In this document: positions 8,316 through 16,300 of the stretch, piece after piece
Position numbering within the stretch: position 1 is the first letter of the stretch
Layout: the number at the start of each line of letters is the position of its first letter
Assembly (NCBI GenBank): GCA_937968015.1
Contig: CALBSO010000059.1
Coordinates: 1-64,000, forward strand
Direction of reading: 5' to 3'
DNA: 64,000 nt
Source: an uncultured Thermomicrobia bacterium
GTDB taxonomy: Bacteria; Chloroflexota; Chloroflexia; Thermomicrobiales; JALYUS01
Notes under the pieces: generated by a model
What the model was told of the DNA's origin: nothing
What the model saw: only the letters and a program-made list of their open reading frames with translations
The model's database searches: none
Program-made: the position numbers and the translations under genes

Positions 8316-8883
8316 CCCGATCATGATCGGCGAGCGCCTCTACCTGCGCGCCTTCGAGACGGCGGACGCCGAAACCCTCGCGGCGATTGCCGCGACAGAG
8401 ACCGATACCTTCATGTATCGGGGCCGCAAGCCGTTCAGCCCGCTCGCCTACGAACGCGACATCGGCGAGGCGTATAAGGGGGATTATTCGCCCTGGATCG
8501 CCTTTATCGTCGCGTTGCGGGAGGATGACCGCTGCATCGGGCAGGTCGGCGCGTTCCCGATTGACTATATCCACCGGACAGCGGAAACCTATTCAGCATT
8601 GGGCCCTGCGGAGTTCCGCAGTCAGGGGTATGGCACCGAGGCGAAGCATCTCTTGCTGGAATATTGCTTCGACCGCCTCCATTTGCATGTTCTCCGCTCC
8701 TCCGTTTTCGAGGCGAACACGCGCTCCGTCGCCGCGCTGATGAAACAGGGGTATCGGGAAGCCGGGCGGCTGAAATGGGCAGATGTTAAAGGGGGCCGCT
8801 ATCACGACGACCTGATGTTCGATGTGCTGCGCGATGAATGGCTCGCTGCCCGCGATGCGTGGCGGGCGGCGAACCGACAATAG
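8308..8883 (+). CDS. GNAT-family N-acetyltransferase, second of three
   Basis: RimJ/RimL-type (Acetyltransf_3) protein of 191 residues. It opens with GERLYLRAFETADAE, has a beta4 strand with DDRCIGQVGAFPID, the acetyl-CoA loop FRSQGYGTEA and the C-terminal NTRSVAALMKQGYREAGRL. Such enzymes acetylate protein N-termini or small amines; the substrate is not predictable. Translation is probably coupled to the previous gene through the 8-bp overlap. Confidence 0.85.
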   Translation: MRNPIMIGERLYLRAFETADAETLAAIAATETDTFMYRGRKPFSPLAYERDIGEAYKGDYSPWIAFIVALREDDRCIGQVGAFPIDYIHRTAETYSALGPAEFRSQGYGTEAKHLLLEYCFDRLHLHVLRSSVFEANTRSVAALMKQGYREAGRLKWADVKGGRYHDDLMFDVLRDEWLAARDAWRAANRQ

Positions 8884-8897
8884 GCAGCGGGCAGAGC

Positions 8898-9443
8898 GTG
8901 TTGAATGATAACGGTAGCGAACCAAACCTGAATATCATCGGGGAGTGGGTCGCGCTCGGGCCGCTGCGACGCGATTTGATCCCGCTGTATTGTCGCTGGA
9001 ACAATGACTTCGCGACGACCCGCACCCTCGCGCGCTCCCAGCCACTGACGGTTGACGCAATGACCGCCGCATACGACGCCGCGCCGGACGCTGGCGCGGT
9101 GGACTTCACGATCTACGAGCGCGCCACCGGGCGGCCAATCGGATCGGCGTACCTGCACGACATTGACCATCGCAACCGGACGGCGGAGTTCGGCATCGTC
9201 CTCGGTGAGGCGGATGCGCGCGGCAAGGGATACGGGACCGAAACGGCGCGGCTGATGCTCGATTACGCCTTCACCGATCTCGGCCTGCACCGCGTCATGC
9301 TCCGCGTCTACGCCTTCAATCGCGCCGGTCTGCGCGCCTACGGGAAGGCAGGATTCCGCGTCTTCGGCACGCGGCGGCAATGCCATTCCATGGGCGGCAG
9401 ACTGTGGGACGTGATCTTCATGGAAGCAACGAGCAACGAGTAA
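8898..9443 (+). CDS. GNAT-family N-acetyltransferase, third of three
   Basis: Acetyltransf_3-type protein. Strand GRPIGSAYLHDIDHRNRTAEFGI is followed by the acetyl-CoA loop DARGKGYGTETARLMLDYAF and LGLHRVMLRVYAFNRAGLRAYGKAGFRVFG, the full canonical pattern. The likely start is GTG 8898, just after the preceding stop at 8883. An ATG at 8838 would overlap that gene by 46 bp. The last five residues (ATSNE) and the stop are encoded by a GCAACGAGCAACGAGTAA repeat. Confidence 0.83.
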   Translation: MLNDNGSEPNLNIIGEWVALGPLRRDLIPLYCRWNNDFATTRTLARSQPLTVDAMTAAYDAAPDAGAVDFTIYERATGRPIGSAYLHDIDHRNRTAEFGIVLGEADARGKGYGTETARLMLDYAFTDLGLHRVMLRVYAFNRAGLRAYGKAGFRVFGTRRQCHSMGGRLWDVIFMEATSNE

Positions 9444-9449
9444 TGAGAA
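9424..9449. repeat. GAGCAACGAGTAATGAG tandem repeat providing a stop codon
   Basis: Tandem ACGAG-type units span the end of the third acetyltransferase gene and contain its TAA. Confidence 0.6.
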
Positions 9450-9582
9450 GCGCCGGAGATAGGTATGATCTGCTCCTCGGAGGGGTTCCTGTTCACCGTG
9501 CGTTTCGGAAGAGGAAAGAGCGTTTCCCTTCATCGCCCGGACGAGAATTTGACGAAAAGCCGGCCTTCTCCATGTGACCGGC

Positions 9583-9637
9583 AGTCTGGCCTTCCCCGGC
9601 CTTCTGACTGGCTCTTTGATGTATTTTTTTGCGCGAA
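9583..9637 (+). terminator. Possible intrinsic terminator after the acetyltransferase run
   Basis: CAGTC..GGCC-loop-GGCC..GACTG stem-forming sequence is followed about 15 bp later by a run of seven T (9624-9630). The stem is interrupted, so efficiency is uncertain. Confidence 0.4.
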
Positions 9638-9643
9638 CGCGGC

Positions 9644-9672
9644 TTGACAAAATAGAACGTTTGTTCTATTCT
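9644..9672 (+). promoter_or_regulatory. Sigma-A promoter with overlapping TetR-like operator
   Basis: -35 TTGACA (9644-9649), a 17-bp spacer and -10 TATTCT (9667-9672). A perfect palindrome AATAGAACgtttGTTCTATT fills 9651-9670, covering most of the spacer and the start of the -10. This is the typical placement of a TetR-family repressor site in front of an efflux pump. No TetR gene is adjacent. Confidence 0.75.
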
Positions 9673-9719
9673 ATGGATGAACGTACATGGAGGAACAAGG
9701 CCAGAGGAGAGGAGTCACA

Positions 9720-9863
9720 ATGGGACGATGCAGCCGCCACTTGGATGATTTAACCCCCCTCCGAATGAACGGGAACCGATCTGTCCGAAAGGCCAATGTA
9801 CCGCGACCATCCATACGGCAGACTACACAGGGATATTTGTGGCCGCCGATTTGGCGGCCGTGA
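9720..9863 (+). CDS. Possible 47-residue leader peptide upstream of the MFS pump
   Basis: A small open frame, MGRCSRHLDDL to a stop after PPIWRP, begins about 48 bp downstream of the -10 box and has a strong Shine-Dalgarno (AGAGGAGAGGAG). It ends at a TGA 34 bp before the pump's start. A GGCCGCCgatttGGCGGCC hairpin (about 9841-9860) overlaps its last codons, just before the pump's ribosome-binding site. It has Cys and many Arg and resembles no family. Translation of this leader could expose or hide the pump's start; this is inference. Confidence 0.4.
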   Translation: MGRCSRHLDDLTPLRMNGNRSVRKANVPRPSIRQTTQGYLWPPIWRP

Positions 9864-9897
9864 TCGGTCATATTTAAGGAAGGTGGAGGACTCGCAA

Positions 9898-11514
9898 ATG
9901 GCAGGACAACGACTGAAATGGTGGACACTGATTGCAGCATGCTTTGCGCTCTTCATGGCGATCCTCGATAACCTCGTCGTCAATATCGCGCTGCCGACGA
10001 TCTCTCGCGATCTCAATGCGACGACGACGCAGTTGCAGTGGATCGTCTCGGCCTATACGCTCATCTTCGCCTCATTGCAGATCACGGCGGGCGGTTTGGG
10101 CGACCGGCTGGGCAGGAAGCGCTGGTTCCTCTTCGGCCTCGGCCTCTTCACTTGCGCCTCGCTCTTCGGCGCGCTCTCACAGAATATCGCGATGCTGATC
10201 GCCGCTCGTGCGGTGCAGGGGCTCGGCGCGGCCTTCATCATGCCGCTCTCGCTCTCAATCATCTCCGTCGCCTTCCCGCCGGAGGAGCGGGGCAAGGCGC
10301 TCGGCATCTGGTCCGCGATCTCGGTTTCCGGCCTCGCGCTCGGCCCGATTGTCGGCGGCATCCTCGTCCAGTATGCGAACTGGCACTGGGTTTTCATTAT
10401 CAATATCCCGATTGGCATCATCGCTTTCTTCGTTGCCTCGACGGTCGTGCAGGAATCGCGTGATACCTCCGGCACGGTGGCGACGGACATCCCCGGCACG
10501 GTGTTGATCACCGGCGCGATCGCCTCGCTCACGTGGGGTCTGATCGAGGCGGGAGATCGCGGTTGGGGTGATACGCTAATCCTCGGCGCCTTCGTCGTGG
10601 CGGCGGTGTTGACGGCGGCCTTCATCACGGTCGAGGCGCGCACCGAGAAGCCGATGGTGCCGCTTCGCTTCTTCCGCTCGTCCACCTTCTCCGGCGCGAA
10701 TATGGACGCCTTCGCCGTCTCGTTCCTGATCGCGGGCATCGCGTTCTACATGACGCTCTACCAGCAGAACATCCACGGATTCTCGCCCGTGCGGGCGGGG
10801 CTGGCGATGTTGCCGATGGTTATTACGATGATGGTCTTCTCGCCGATCTCCGGGCAATTGGTCGGGCGCATCGGCTCGCGCCTCTTGATCTCCATCGGAA
10901 TGTGCATTGCCGGTATCGGCACACTGCTCTTCCTGCGGGGTGGGGTGGATGCCTCATACCTCTCTATCGTCCCCGCGTTCGTCGTGATGGGCTTCGGGAT
11001 GTCGCTAATCTTCGCGCCAATGACGACAGCGGTGCTGAACAGCGTCGAGAGCGAGAAGAGCGGCGTGGCGTCCGCCATCAATGGCGCGATCCGGGAGATC
11101 GGCACCGCCTTCGGTATCGCCTTCCTCGGCACGATCATGAACCGGGCCTATCAGTCGCGGTATAACGCGACGGAGACGATTGTGCAGGCACGGAGCAATC
11201 CGGCGCTCGCTCCCTTCAAACCGCTCGTTGACCTGATCGGTTCGGGCATGAGTCTGGCGGGTCGCTTCATCCAGGATACGCAGCGCTTCCCCGACCTCCC
11301 GCCGACGTTTGCCGCGCAGATCCGCGACGCGAGCAGCCACGCTTTCATCATCGGCATGGACCGCGCGATCGTCATCTCCAGCGCAGTGATCATTGCGTGC
11401 AGCGTTGTCTCATACTTCCTCATCAAGCCGCCGGTTGTGGCTACCGCGCCGGAACCGGAATCCGCCTGGAGTGACGGGCGGGAACTCGTGCCGGAGTTGG
11501 TCGAGGTGGATTAG
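9898..11514 (+). CDS. MFS multidrug efflux transporter, DHA2 (EmrB/QacA) family, 14 TM
   Basis: A drug:H+ antiporter in the inner membrane. It starts MAGQRLKWWTLIAACFALFM, then the TM1 motif LDNLVVNIALPTI typical of DHA2 pumps, the loop 2-3 motif GDRLGRKRWF, and motif C in TM5 (GLALGPIVGGIL). Hydrophobic segments run to a final helix near SSAVIIACSVVSYFL, consistent with 14 TM. ATG 9898 has AAGGAAGGTGGAGG upstream. The frame remains open upstream to 9796 without a start signal. It is driven by the promoter at 9644-9672, probably under a TetR-type repressor encoded elsewhere. Confidence 0.92.
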   Translation: MAGQRLKWWTLIAACFALFMAILDNLVVNIALPTISRDLNATTTQLQWIVSAYTLIFASLQITAGGLGDRLGRKRWFLFGLGLFTCASLFGALSQNIAMLIAARAVQGLGAAFIMPLSLSIISVAFPPEERGKALGIWSAISVSGLALGPIVGGILVQYANWHWVFIINIPIGIIAFFVASTVVQESRDTSGTVATDIPGTVLITGAIASLTWGLIEAGDRGWGDTLILGAFVVAAVLTAAFITVEARTEKPMVPLRFFRSSTFSGANMDAFAVSFLIAGIAFYMTLYQQNIHGFSPVRAGLAMLPMVITMMVFSPISGQLVGRIGSRLLISIGMCIAGIGTLLFLRGGVDASYLSIVPAFVVMGFGMSLIFAPMTTAVLNSVESEKSGVASAINGAIREIGTAFGIAFLGTIMNRAYQSRYNATETIVQARSNPALAPFKPLVDLIGSGMSLAGRFIQDTQRFPDLPPTFAAQIRDASSHAFIIGMDRAIVISSAVIIACSVVSYFLIKPPVVATAPEPESAWSDGRELVPELVEVD

Positions 11515-11521
11515 CGCGGAT

Positions 11522-11572
11522 AAACCCACCCCCTGGCCTCCTCCCGACACGGGAGGGGCCGGAGGAGGGGCA
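11522..11572. repeat. CCACCCCCTGGCC/GGCCGGAGGAGGGG inverted repeat
   Basis: CCCACCCCCTGGCCTCCTCCCG faces CGGGAGGGGCCGGAGGAGGGG. It belongs to the C-rich/G-rich repeat family and sits directly before a terminator. Confidence 0.65.
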
Positions 11573-11573
11573 A

Positions 11574-11602
11574 AAAGAGCCGGGCGCAATGCCCGGCTCT
11601 TT
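11574..11602. terminator. Bidirectional intrinsic terminator
   Basis: AAAGAGCCGGGC-gcaat-GCCCGGCTCTTT has a perfect 12-bp stem with T-rich flanks on both strands. It lies between the convergent MFS and IscA-type genes. Confidence 0.85.
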
Positions 11603-11619
11603 GTTTGTGCGGGGAGCGT

Positions 11620-12006
11620 TTAGTGCCCGCAGCGCTTCGGCTGACCATCCTCTTCCTTGGTGCGGAAGGAGTGGCCGCAGCCGCAGGAGGAGGCGGCATT
11701 CGGATTCTTGATCGTGAAGCCACCACCCATCAGGTTCGAGGAGAAGCCGACTTCTACGCCGCTGAGATACTTCTGGCTGAACGCGTCCACGATCAAACGC
11801 ACGCCGTCCTTCTCGAAGACCGCATCGTCCGATCGCGTATTCGGATCGAGCGCCATGCCGTAGGAAAAACCGGAGCAGCCGCCCTGTGTCACGAACAGGC
11901 GGAGCGCAAGGTCCGTGCGGCCCTGCTTTTCGACCAGCGTGCGAACTTGCGCGGCGGCTTCGTCGGTGAGAACGATCGCGGTCTGCTCTTCGGTAATCAC
12001 ACTCAT
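11620..12006 (-). CDS. A-type Fe-S carrier protein (IscA/ErpA/HesB family)
   Basis: Carries or inserts iron-sulfur clusters into apo-proteins. The conserved fold starts IVLTDEAAAQVRTLV, and the three ligand cysteines are in GGCSGFSYGM and SSCGCGHSF. A C-terminal tail (KRCGH) adds another Cys. Length is 128 residues against about 105-120 usual. The ATG follows an AGGAGT site. It stands alone here; no isc or suf genes are in the window. Confidence 0.92.
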   Translation of the reverse strand: MSVITEEQTAIVLTDEAAAQVRTLVEKQGRTDLALRLFVTQGGCSGFSYGMALDPNTRSDDAVFEKDGVRLIVDAFSQKYLSGVEVGFSSNLMGGGFTIKNPNAASSCGCGHSFRTKEEDGQPKRCGH

Positions 12007-12150
12007 GTTAAGACTCCTGTATCACGTCGGGTTTGCCGATGCAACGTGCTACTCGATTTCAATCCTCACCCGCTCACGGGATTGGGCGCGAAGGTGCTAT
12101 TCGGAATGGTAGTCCCCTGCCAGGTATTTGTCAACGATATGCTTGGTAAA

Positions 12151-12214
12151 AGGTTCGAGGTTCGAGGTTCGGGGTTCGAAGTGGATCGTTCCTCGAACCC
12201 CGAACCTCGAACTT
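12151..12214. repeat. GGTTCGAGGTTCG / CGAACCTCGAAC hairpin repeat
   Basis: Tandem AGGTTCG units face CGAACCCCGAACCTCGAA across a short loop, giving a long hairpin. It sits at the 3' end of acs and may act as a terminator or mRNA stabiliser. Confidence 0.7.
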
Positions 12215-12218
12215 CTCA

Positions 12219-14141
12219 TTACTCCTCCAGCGTCGAGAGATCGCCCGTCGGCTGGCCGAGTTCCTGTGCCTTGATGTAGCGGCGCATGATCTTGCCGCTG
12301 CGGGTCTTCGGCAGGCTGGGCACGAACGCCAATTCGTCCGGCTGCGCGATCGGGCCGACCGTCTCGCGGACGTGCTTCGTCAGTTCCTGCATCAGCGCGT
12401 CCGAGCCGCTGTAGCCGGTCTTGAGGATGACAAACGCCTTGATGCTCTCGCCCTTGACATCGTCCGGCTTGCCGATCACGGCGGCTTCCGCGACGGCGGG
12501 GTGTGAGACGAGCGCACTCTCGATCTCAGACGAGCCGAGGCGGTGGCCCGACTTCTTAATGACATCGTCCACGCGACCCTGAATCCAGAAGTAGCCATCC
12601 GCATCGCGGTAGGCGGAGTCCCCCGCGAAGTAGACGCCGGGGATCGTCCGCCAGTACGTCTCGTATCGCTCGGGATCGCGGTAAATCGTGCGCATCATGC
12701 TCGGCCACGGCTGGCGGATAATCAGGTAGCCGCCGTCGCCCTCCGGGACGGGGTTCCCCTGCTTGTCCACGACATCCGCCTCGATGCCAAGGAAGGGCTT
12801 AGTCGCGCTGCCGGGCTTGAGTGGCATGATCGGCGTCGGCGAGATCATGATTGCGCCCGTCTCCGTCTGCCACCAGGTGTCCATGATCGGGTGTTTGTCG
12901 CCCGTCACCTTGCGATACCACATCCACGCCTCGGGGTTGATCGGCTCGCCGACGGAGCCCAGGAGCCGCAGCGACGACAAATCCGCGCTGGCGGGCCACT
13001 GGTCGCCCTGCCGCATCAGGGCGCGGATAGCGGTTGGCGCGGTGTACAGGATCGTCACGCCGTACTTCTCGATCGTCTTCCAGACGCGGCCAGGGTTCGG
13101 GAAATCCACCGCGCCCTCGTAGAAGATCTGTGTACACCCGGCGAGCATCGGGCCGTAGACGATGTAGGAGTGGCCCGTCACCCAGCCCGGGTCGGCGGTG
13201 TCCCAGAAGATGTCGTCCGGCTTGATGTCGAAGATGAACTTCGTCGTCGTGTATGTGCCGACCATGTAGCCGCCGTGGGTATGGACGATCCCCTTCGGCT
13301 TGCCGGTCGAGCCGGAGGTGTAGAGATAGTAGAGCGGCGTCTCGCTGTCCAGTTCGGCGGCGGGCATGCCGGGTTTCGCGATGCTCATCAGGTCGTCGTA
13401 CCAGAGATCGCGCCCCCGCACCCAATTGACGTGATTGCCCGCCCGCTTGACGACGATGACGTGCTCAACCGTTGGGCACTCGCGCACGGCGGCATCCACA
13501 ATCGCCTTCAAGTCAACCAGTTTGCCGCGATACTGGTAGCCGTCCGCACAGATGACGACCTTTGCCTCGCCCTCCTGGATACGATCCCGGAGCGCCTGGG
13601 AGGAGAAGCCGGAGAAGACGACGGAGTGCGCCGCGCCGATCCGCGTCGTGCCGAGCATCGCGACGAACTGCTCGGGGATCTTCGGCATGTAGATACACGT
13701 CCGGTCGCTCTCCGCGATGCCAAGTTTGGTCAGCACATCGGAAAACTTCGTCGTCTCGCGCCAGAGATCGGCGTAGGAGAGCGAGCGGGTTTCACCATTC
13801 TCGCCCTCCCAGTAGATCGCGACCTGATTCCAGACGGGCGTGCCGCGGTGCCGGTCGAGGCAGTTGTAGACGATGTTCGTCCTGGCGCCCGCGAACCACT
13901 TGACGTAGGGGAACTGCCAGTCGCGCACTTTCTCCCACGGCGCGAACCAGTGGAGTTCCCCCGCCATCTCCGCCCAGAACTCTTCCGGGTGCTCGATCGT
14001 CCATCTGTGGAGCGCGTCGTAGGTATCGAAGCCCTTGGCACGCATGTACCGAGTGATATTCGCGCCCTCACGCATCTCATCCGTCGGCTCGAAGAGCCGC
14101 TCTTCCTGCAAGACGCGATTAGTGGTCTCGAACTGGAGCAT
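12219..14141 (-). CDS. acs: Acetyl-CoA synthetase (AMP-forming)
   Basis: Activates acetate to acetyl-AMP, then acetyl-CoA. It is an ANL-superfamily adenylate-forming enzyme of 640 residues, the family's usual size. It has the P-loop-like YTSGSTGKPKG (about residues 273-283), the WWQTETG motif that lines the acetate pocket, the GDSAYRDADGYFWIQGR hinge and the C-terminal PKTRSGKIMRR, whose Lys is the regulatory acetylation site in Acs. The hinge region reads DDVIKKSGHRLGSSEIES where many Acs have DDVINVSGHR, a small departure that might allow other short acids. The preceding gene on this strand is not close; it has its own SD (AAGGGG). Confidence 0.93.
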   Translation of the reverse strand: MLQFETTNRVLQEERLFEPTDEMREGANITRYMRAKGFDTYDALHRWTIEHPEEFWAEMAGELHWFAPWEKVRDWQFPYVKWFAGARTNIVYNCLDRHRGTPVWNQVAIYWEGENGETRSLSYADLWRETTKFSDVLTKLGIAESDRTCIYMPKIPEQFVAMLGTTRIGAAHSVVFSGFSSQALRDRIQEGEAKVVICADGYQYRGKLVDLKAIVDAAVRECPTVEHVIVVKRAGNHVNWVRGRDLWYDDLMSIAKPGMPAAELDSETPLYYLYTSGSTGKPKGIVHTHGGYMVGTYTTTKFIFDIKPDDIFWDTADPGWVTGHSYIVYGPMLAGCTQIFYEGAVDFPNPGRVWKTIEKYGVTILYTAPTAIRALMRQGDQWPASADLSSLRLLGSVGEPINPEAWMWYRKVTGDKHPIMDTWWQTETGAIMISPTPIMPLKPGSATKPFLGIEADVVDKQGNPVPEGDGGYLIIRQPWPSMMRTIYRDPERYETYWRTIPGVYFAGDSAYRDADGYFWIQGRVDDVIKKSGHRLGSSEIESALVSHPAVAEAAVIGKPDDVKGESIKAFVILKTGYSGSDALMQELTKHVRETVGPIAQPDELAFVPSLPKTRSGKIMRRYIKAQELGQPTGDLSTLEE

Positions 14142-14606
14142 CGCGGTAACACCCCTTCCTGATCAGATTCCCGACAGCCAATGCGGATTTTATCGTACCA
14201 CCAACGACGAGCAACGAGTAGCGAGGAATGAGTAACGAGAGGCGCCGATCCCAGCCTCGTTCCTCGTTCCTCGCGGCTTAAAAAGAAGGGGCCGGGCGGG
14301 TGGGGACCGCGCCGGCCTGGGGAAGGGGAAGAAGGTATGTTCGTGGTATCGCAGCATCGGTGCCAGGGAGTCCGCGTCGGGCCACTTTGCCGCAGTTCGC
14401 GGACTTTTCAGCCTGCTGCCAGGAACATCGCAAATTCGATGCCACCGTACCTTGCTGTTTGCATGCAAATGATCCGGCCGGGTACGCGCGTCGCGAACCG
14501 TGTGATGGCGCGGTATGATGATGCCCGGCAGTCGGCAAGTCATGCTCCATCTCTTTCCCTCTTTGTCTTCTCTATCCGCGGGGTTCGCGTTTTTTGGGAG
14601 GCGGCG
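14142..14606. other. Intergenic region between divergent acs and the ThDP decarboxylase alpha gene
   Basis: About 465 bp. It contains a long ACGAG-type hairpin repeat (14196-14276), a GGGCCGGGCGGG-rich stretch, a 12-bp perfect palindrome TTTGCATGCAAA (14458-14469) and a -10-like TATGAT (14514-14519). The frame of the downstream gene is open through part of it, but no start signal supports coding. Confidence 0.45.
14196..14276. repeat. ACGAGCAACGAG / CTCGTTCCTCG inverted tandem repeat
   Basis: ACGACGAGCAACGAGTAGCGAG, GAATGAGTAACGAG and then CTCGTTCCTCGTTCCTCG face each other across about 15 bp. Confidence 0.7.
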
Positions 14607-15113
14607 ATGTGGAGTACGGTAGTCTACGAGCGGTTGCGGGCGGCGGGGATCACGCTCGTTGCGCATGTGCCGGACAATATCGTCGCACCAATCATCCGCT
14701 GCTTTGAGGCGGACGCGGCGGTGACGACCGTCTCCTGCACGCGGGAAGAGGAGGGCGTCGGCATTATCGCGGGCGGCCTCTTGGGCGGAACGCGCGGCGC
14801 CCTCCTGATGCAGACGAGCGGCTTCGGCAATTGCCCGAACGCGCTCGGCTCGCTCGTCGTGCCGTACCAGTTGCCGCTCGTCATGGTGATCGCCGGGCGC
14901 GGCACGCTCAACGAGTTCAACCCCGCGCAGCGCGGCATGGGCCGAGGTATCACCCGGATGCTCGATGCACTTGACATCCAACACCACACCCTCGACCGCC
15001 CGGACACGCTGGAACAAACCCTGGACTACGCCCTCACCACCGCCTATCTCACGAGTTCCCCAGTCGCCTTCATCATCTCATCGCTGCTATCGGGTGGGAA
15101 GAGAGAAGCCTGA
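14607..15113 (+). CDS. ThDP-dependent decarboxylase alpha (PYR-domain) subunit, ComD-like
   Basis: About 168 residues, the size of sulfopyruvate decarboxylase subunit ComD. It contains the REEEGVGIIAGG motif holding the Glu that activates the thiazolium ring, and MQTSGFGNCPNALGSL, characteristic of sulfopyruvate/phosphonopyruvate decarboxylase PYR domains. ATG 14607 follows GGGAGGCGGCG. Its partner, the PP domain, lies 1.3 kb downstream at 16453, with three unrelated genes between. Sulfopyruvate and phosphonopyruvate are both possible substrates; no comABC or ppm genes are seen. Confidence 0.82.
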   Translation: MWSTVVYERLRAAGITLVAHVPDNIVAPIIRCFEADAAVTTVSCTREEEGVGIIAGGLLGGTRGALLMQTSGFGNCPNALGSLVVPYQLPLVMVIAGRGTLNEFNPAQRGMGRGITRMLDALDIQHHTLDRPDTLEQTLDYALTTAYLTSSPVAFIISSLLSGGKREA

Positions 15114-15198
15114 CGCGGTGATATGGAGGACCGATGCTCCCGTTGCATGCGCTATGATAGCGACGGAACAGGCGGGCAGGAAGGAAGGAGCGTCCGGT

Positions 15199-15405
15199 AT
15201 GGAGCGGTTGACCGCGCAGCAGCGCTGGATCATCACGGTGGTGGCATTGATTGTCGCGATCGTCTGCCTCGGGGAGTTCATGTACTGGGTCGCAATCGTC
15301 GAGAACCATCCGTGGTTCAAGCACTCGCTCCTCTACGCGGTGCTGGCGATTGGCGGTCTCGCCGTTGCCGCCTATGCCTGGCCCCGAACGGCGCGGACGG
15401 AGTAA
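15199..15405 (+). CDS. Small two-helix membrane protein, unknown function
   Basis: A 68-residue protein starting MERLTAQQRW, with two hydrophobic helices (IITVVALIVAIVCLGEFMYW and LLYAVLAIGGLAVAAYAW) and a basic C-terminus. The Shine-Dalgarno AAGGAAGGAG is 8 bp upstream. No family is recognised. It sits between the decarboxylase alpha subunit and a DinB gene on the same strand. Confidence 0.65.
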   Translation: MERLTAQQRWIITVVALIVAIVCLGEFMYWVAIVENHPWFKHSLLYAVLAIGGLAVAAYAWPRTARTE

Positions 15406-15472
15406 TCATCCGGCGAACGGACGCCTGTCTGGCGGAAGCGGCACGCCTCATCTTCCGGGAGGAGGATTCGTC

Positions 15473-15970
15473 ATGAAAACCGATCTGATCCGCACCTTCT
15501 ATGACTACAACACCTGGGCGAACGAGCGCATCCTGACGGCGTGCGCCGGGTTGAGCGACGCGCAGTTCGTCGCGGCGGGCAGCGCCAGTTTTTCCTCGAT
15601 CCGCGACACACTCGTGCATACGATGTGGGCGCAGTGGAACTGGCTCTTGCGCTGGCGCGGTGAACCGAATCCACCCCGCTTCGACCCGGCTGAGTACCCC
15701 GATGTCGCGGCGGTGCGGACGTGCTGGGCTGAGATAGACCGCGCGACGCATGCCTTCGTCGCGCGGGTGGATGAGGCGGCGCTCGACGCTGTTTGCCGCT
15801 ATGTGAACAGCCGCAACGAGCCGATGGCGTACCCCCTCTGGCAACAGATGCTCCATCAGGTCAACCACGGCACGCAGCATCGCAGCGAGATCGCCGTTAT
15901 CCTCACCGAATATGACCATTCCCCCGGCTGGATGGACTTCATTGTCTATCTTGACTCGCGAAAGCCTTGA
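15473..15970 (+). CDS. DinB-family protein (metal-binding four-helix bundle)
   Basis: A 165-residue DinB/YfiT-like protein. It opens IRTFYDYNTWANERIL, has the first metal His in LVHTMWAQWNWLL and the C-terminal pair in MLHQVNHGTQHRSEIAV, where DinB proteins bind Zn or Ni with three His. Relatives act as bacillithiol or mycothiol S-transferases or are uncharacterised. ATG 15473 follows GGGAGGAGG. It lies between the halves of the ThDP decarboxylase. Confidence 0.87.
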   Translation: MKTDLIRTFYDYNTWANERILTACAGLSDAQFVAAGSASFSSIRDTLVHTMWAQWNWLLRWRGEPNPPRFDPAEYPDVAAVRTCWAEIDRATHAFVARVDEAALDAVCRYVNSRNEPMAYPLWQQMLHQVNHGTQHRSEIAVILTEYDHSPGWMDFIVYLDSRKP

Positions 15971-16039
15971 GTCCGCTTGTCGGCCTCCGCGCAACGTGAT
16001 ACATTGTGGTCACAGGGTGGTCACAATGGAGGTGCTGTC

Positions 16040-16300
16040 ATGCGACACGTTGGTGTGCGAGAGTTCCGGGACAAGGCAACGACATATCTCTCCGGAGACG
16101 AGGTGCTCTCTGTAGAAAAGCATGGGAAGCCAATTGGGTTTTATGTTCCTGCTCCGAAGGCAAATCCTGAGGAGACGCAGGAAGCCTTAGCGCGATTCAA
16201 TGCGGCGGTTAAGCGTCTGCTCGATGAAAGTGGAATGACCCAAGAGGAACTTGCTGACTTCTTGGATCTTACGAAACCGTTCGATGCGTCTCGTCGTTGA
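16040..16300 (+). CDS. Phd/YefM-type antitoxin-like protein
   Basis: An 86-residue protein. It starts MRHVGVREFRDKATTYLSGD, matching the N-terminal DNA-binding half of Phd/YefM antitoxins (usual order: V-x-E-F/A-R...L...G..V.V...GKP-x-x). The GKPIGFYVP strand follows. The C-terminal half (MTQEELADFLDLTKPFD) would be the toxin-binding part. ATG 16040 follows GGAGGTGC. The downstream toxin gene is broken and overlaps this gene's end by 17 bp. The GC content appears lower than in the flanking genes, suggesting acquisition. Confidence 0.75.
   Translation: MRHVGVREFRDKATTYLSGDEVLSVEKHGKPIGFYVPAPKANPEETQEALARFNAAVKRLLDESGMTQEELADFLDLTKPFDASRR

Noticed and set aside
9796..9897. Upstream extension of the MFS pump
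   Set aside because: No Shine-Dalgarno and no hydrophobic signal; the ATG at 9898 has AAGGAAGGTGGAGG.
12151..12214. GGTTCGA sequences reminiscent of a tRNA T-loop
   Set aside because: They are tandem units of a hairpin repeat; no acceptor, D or anticodon arms can be built.
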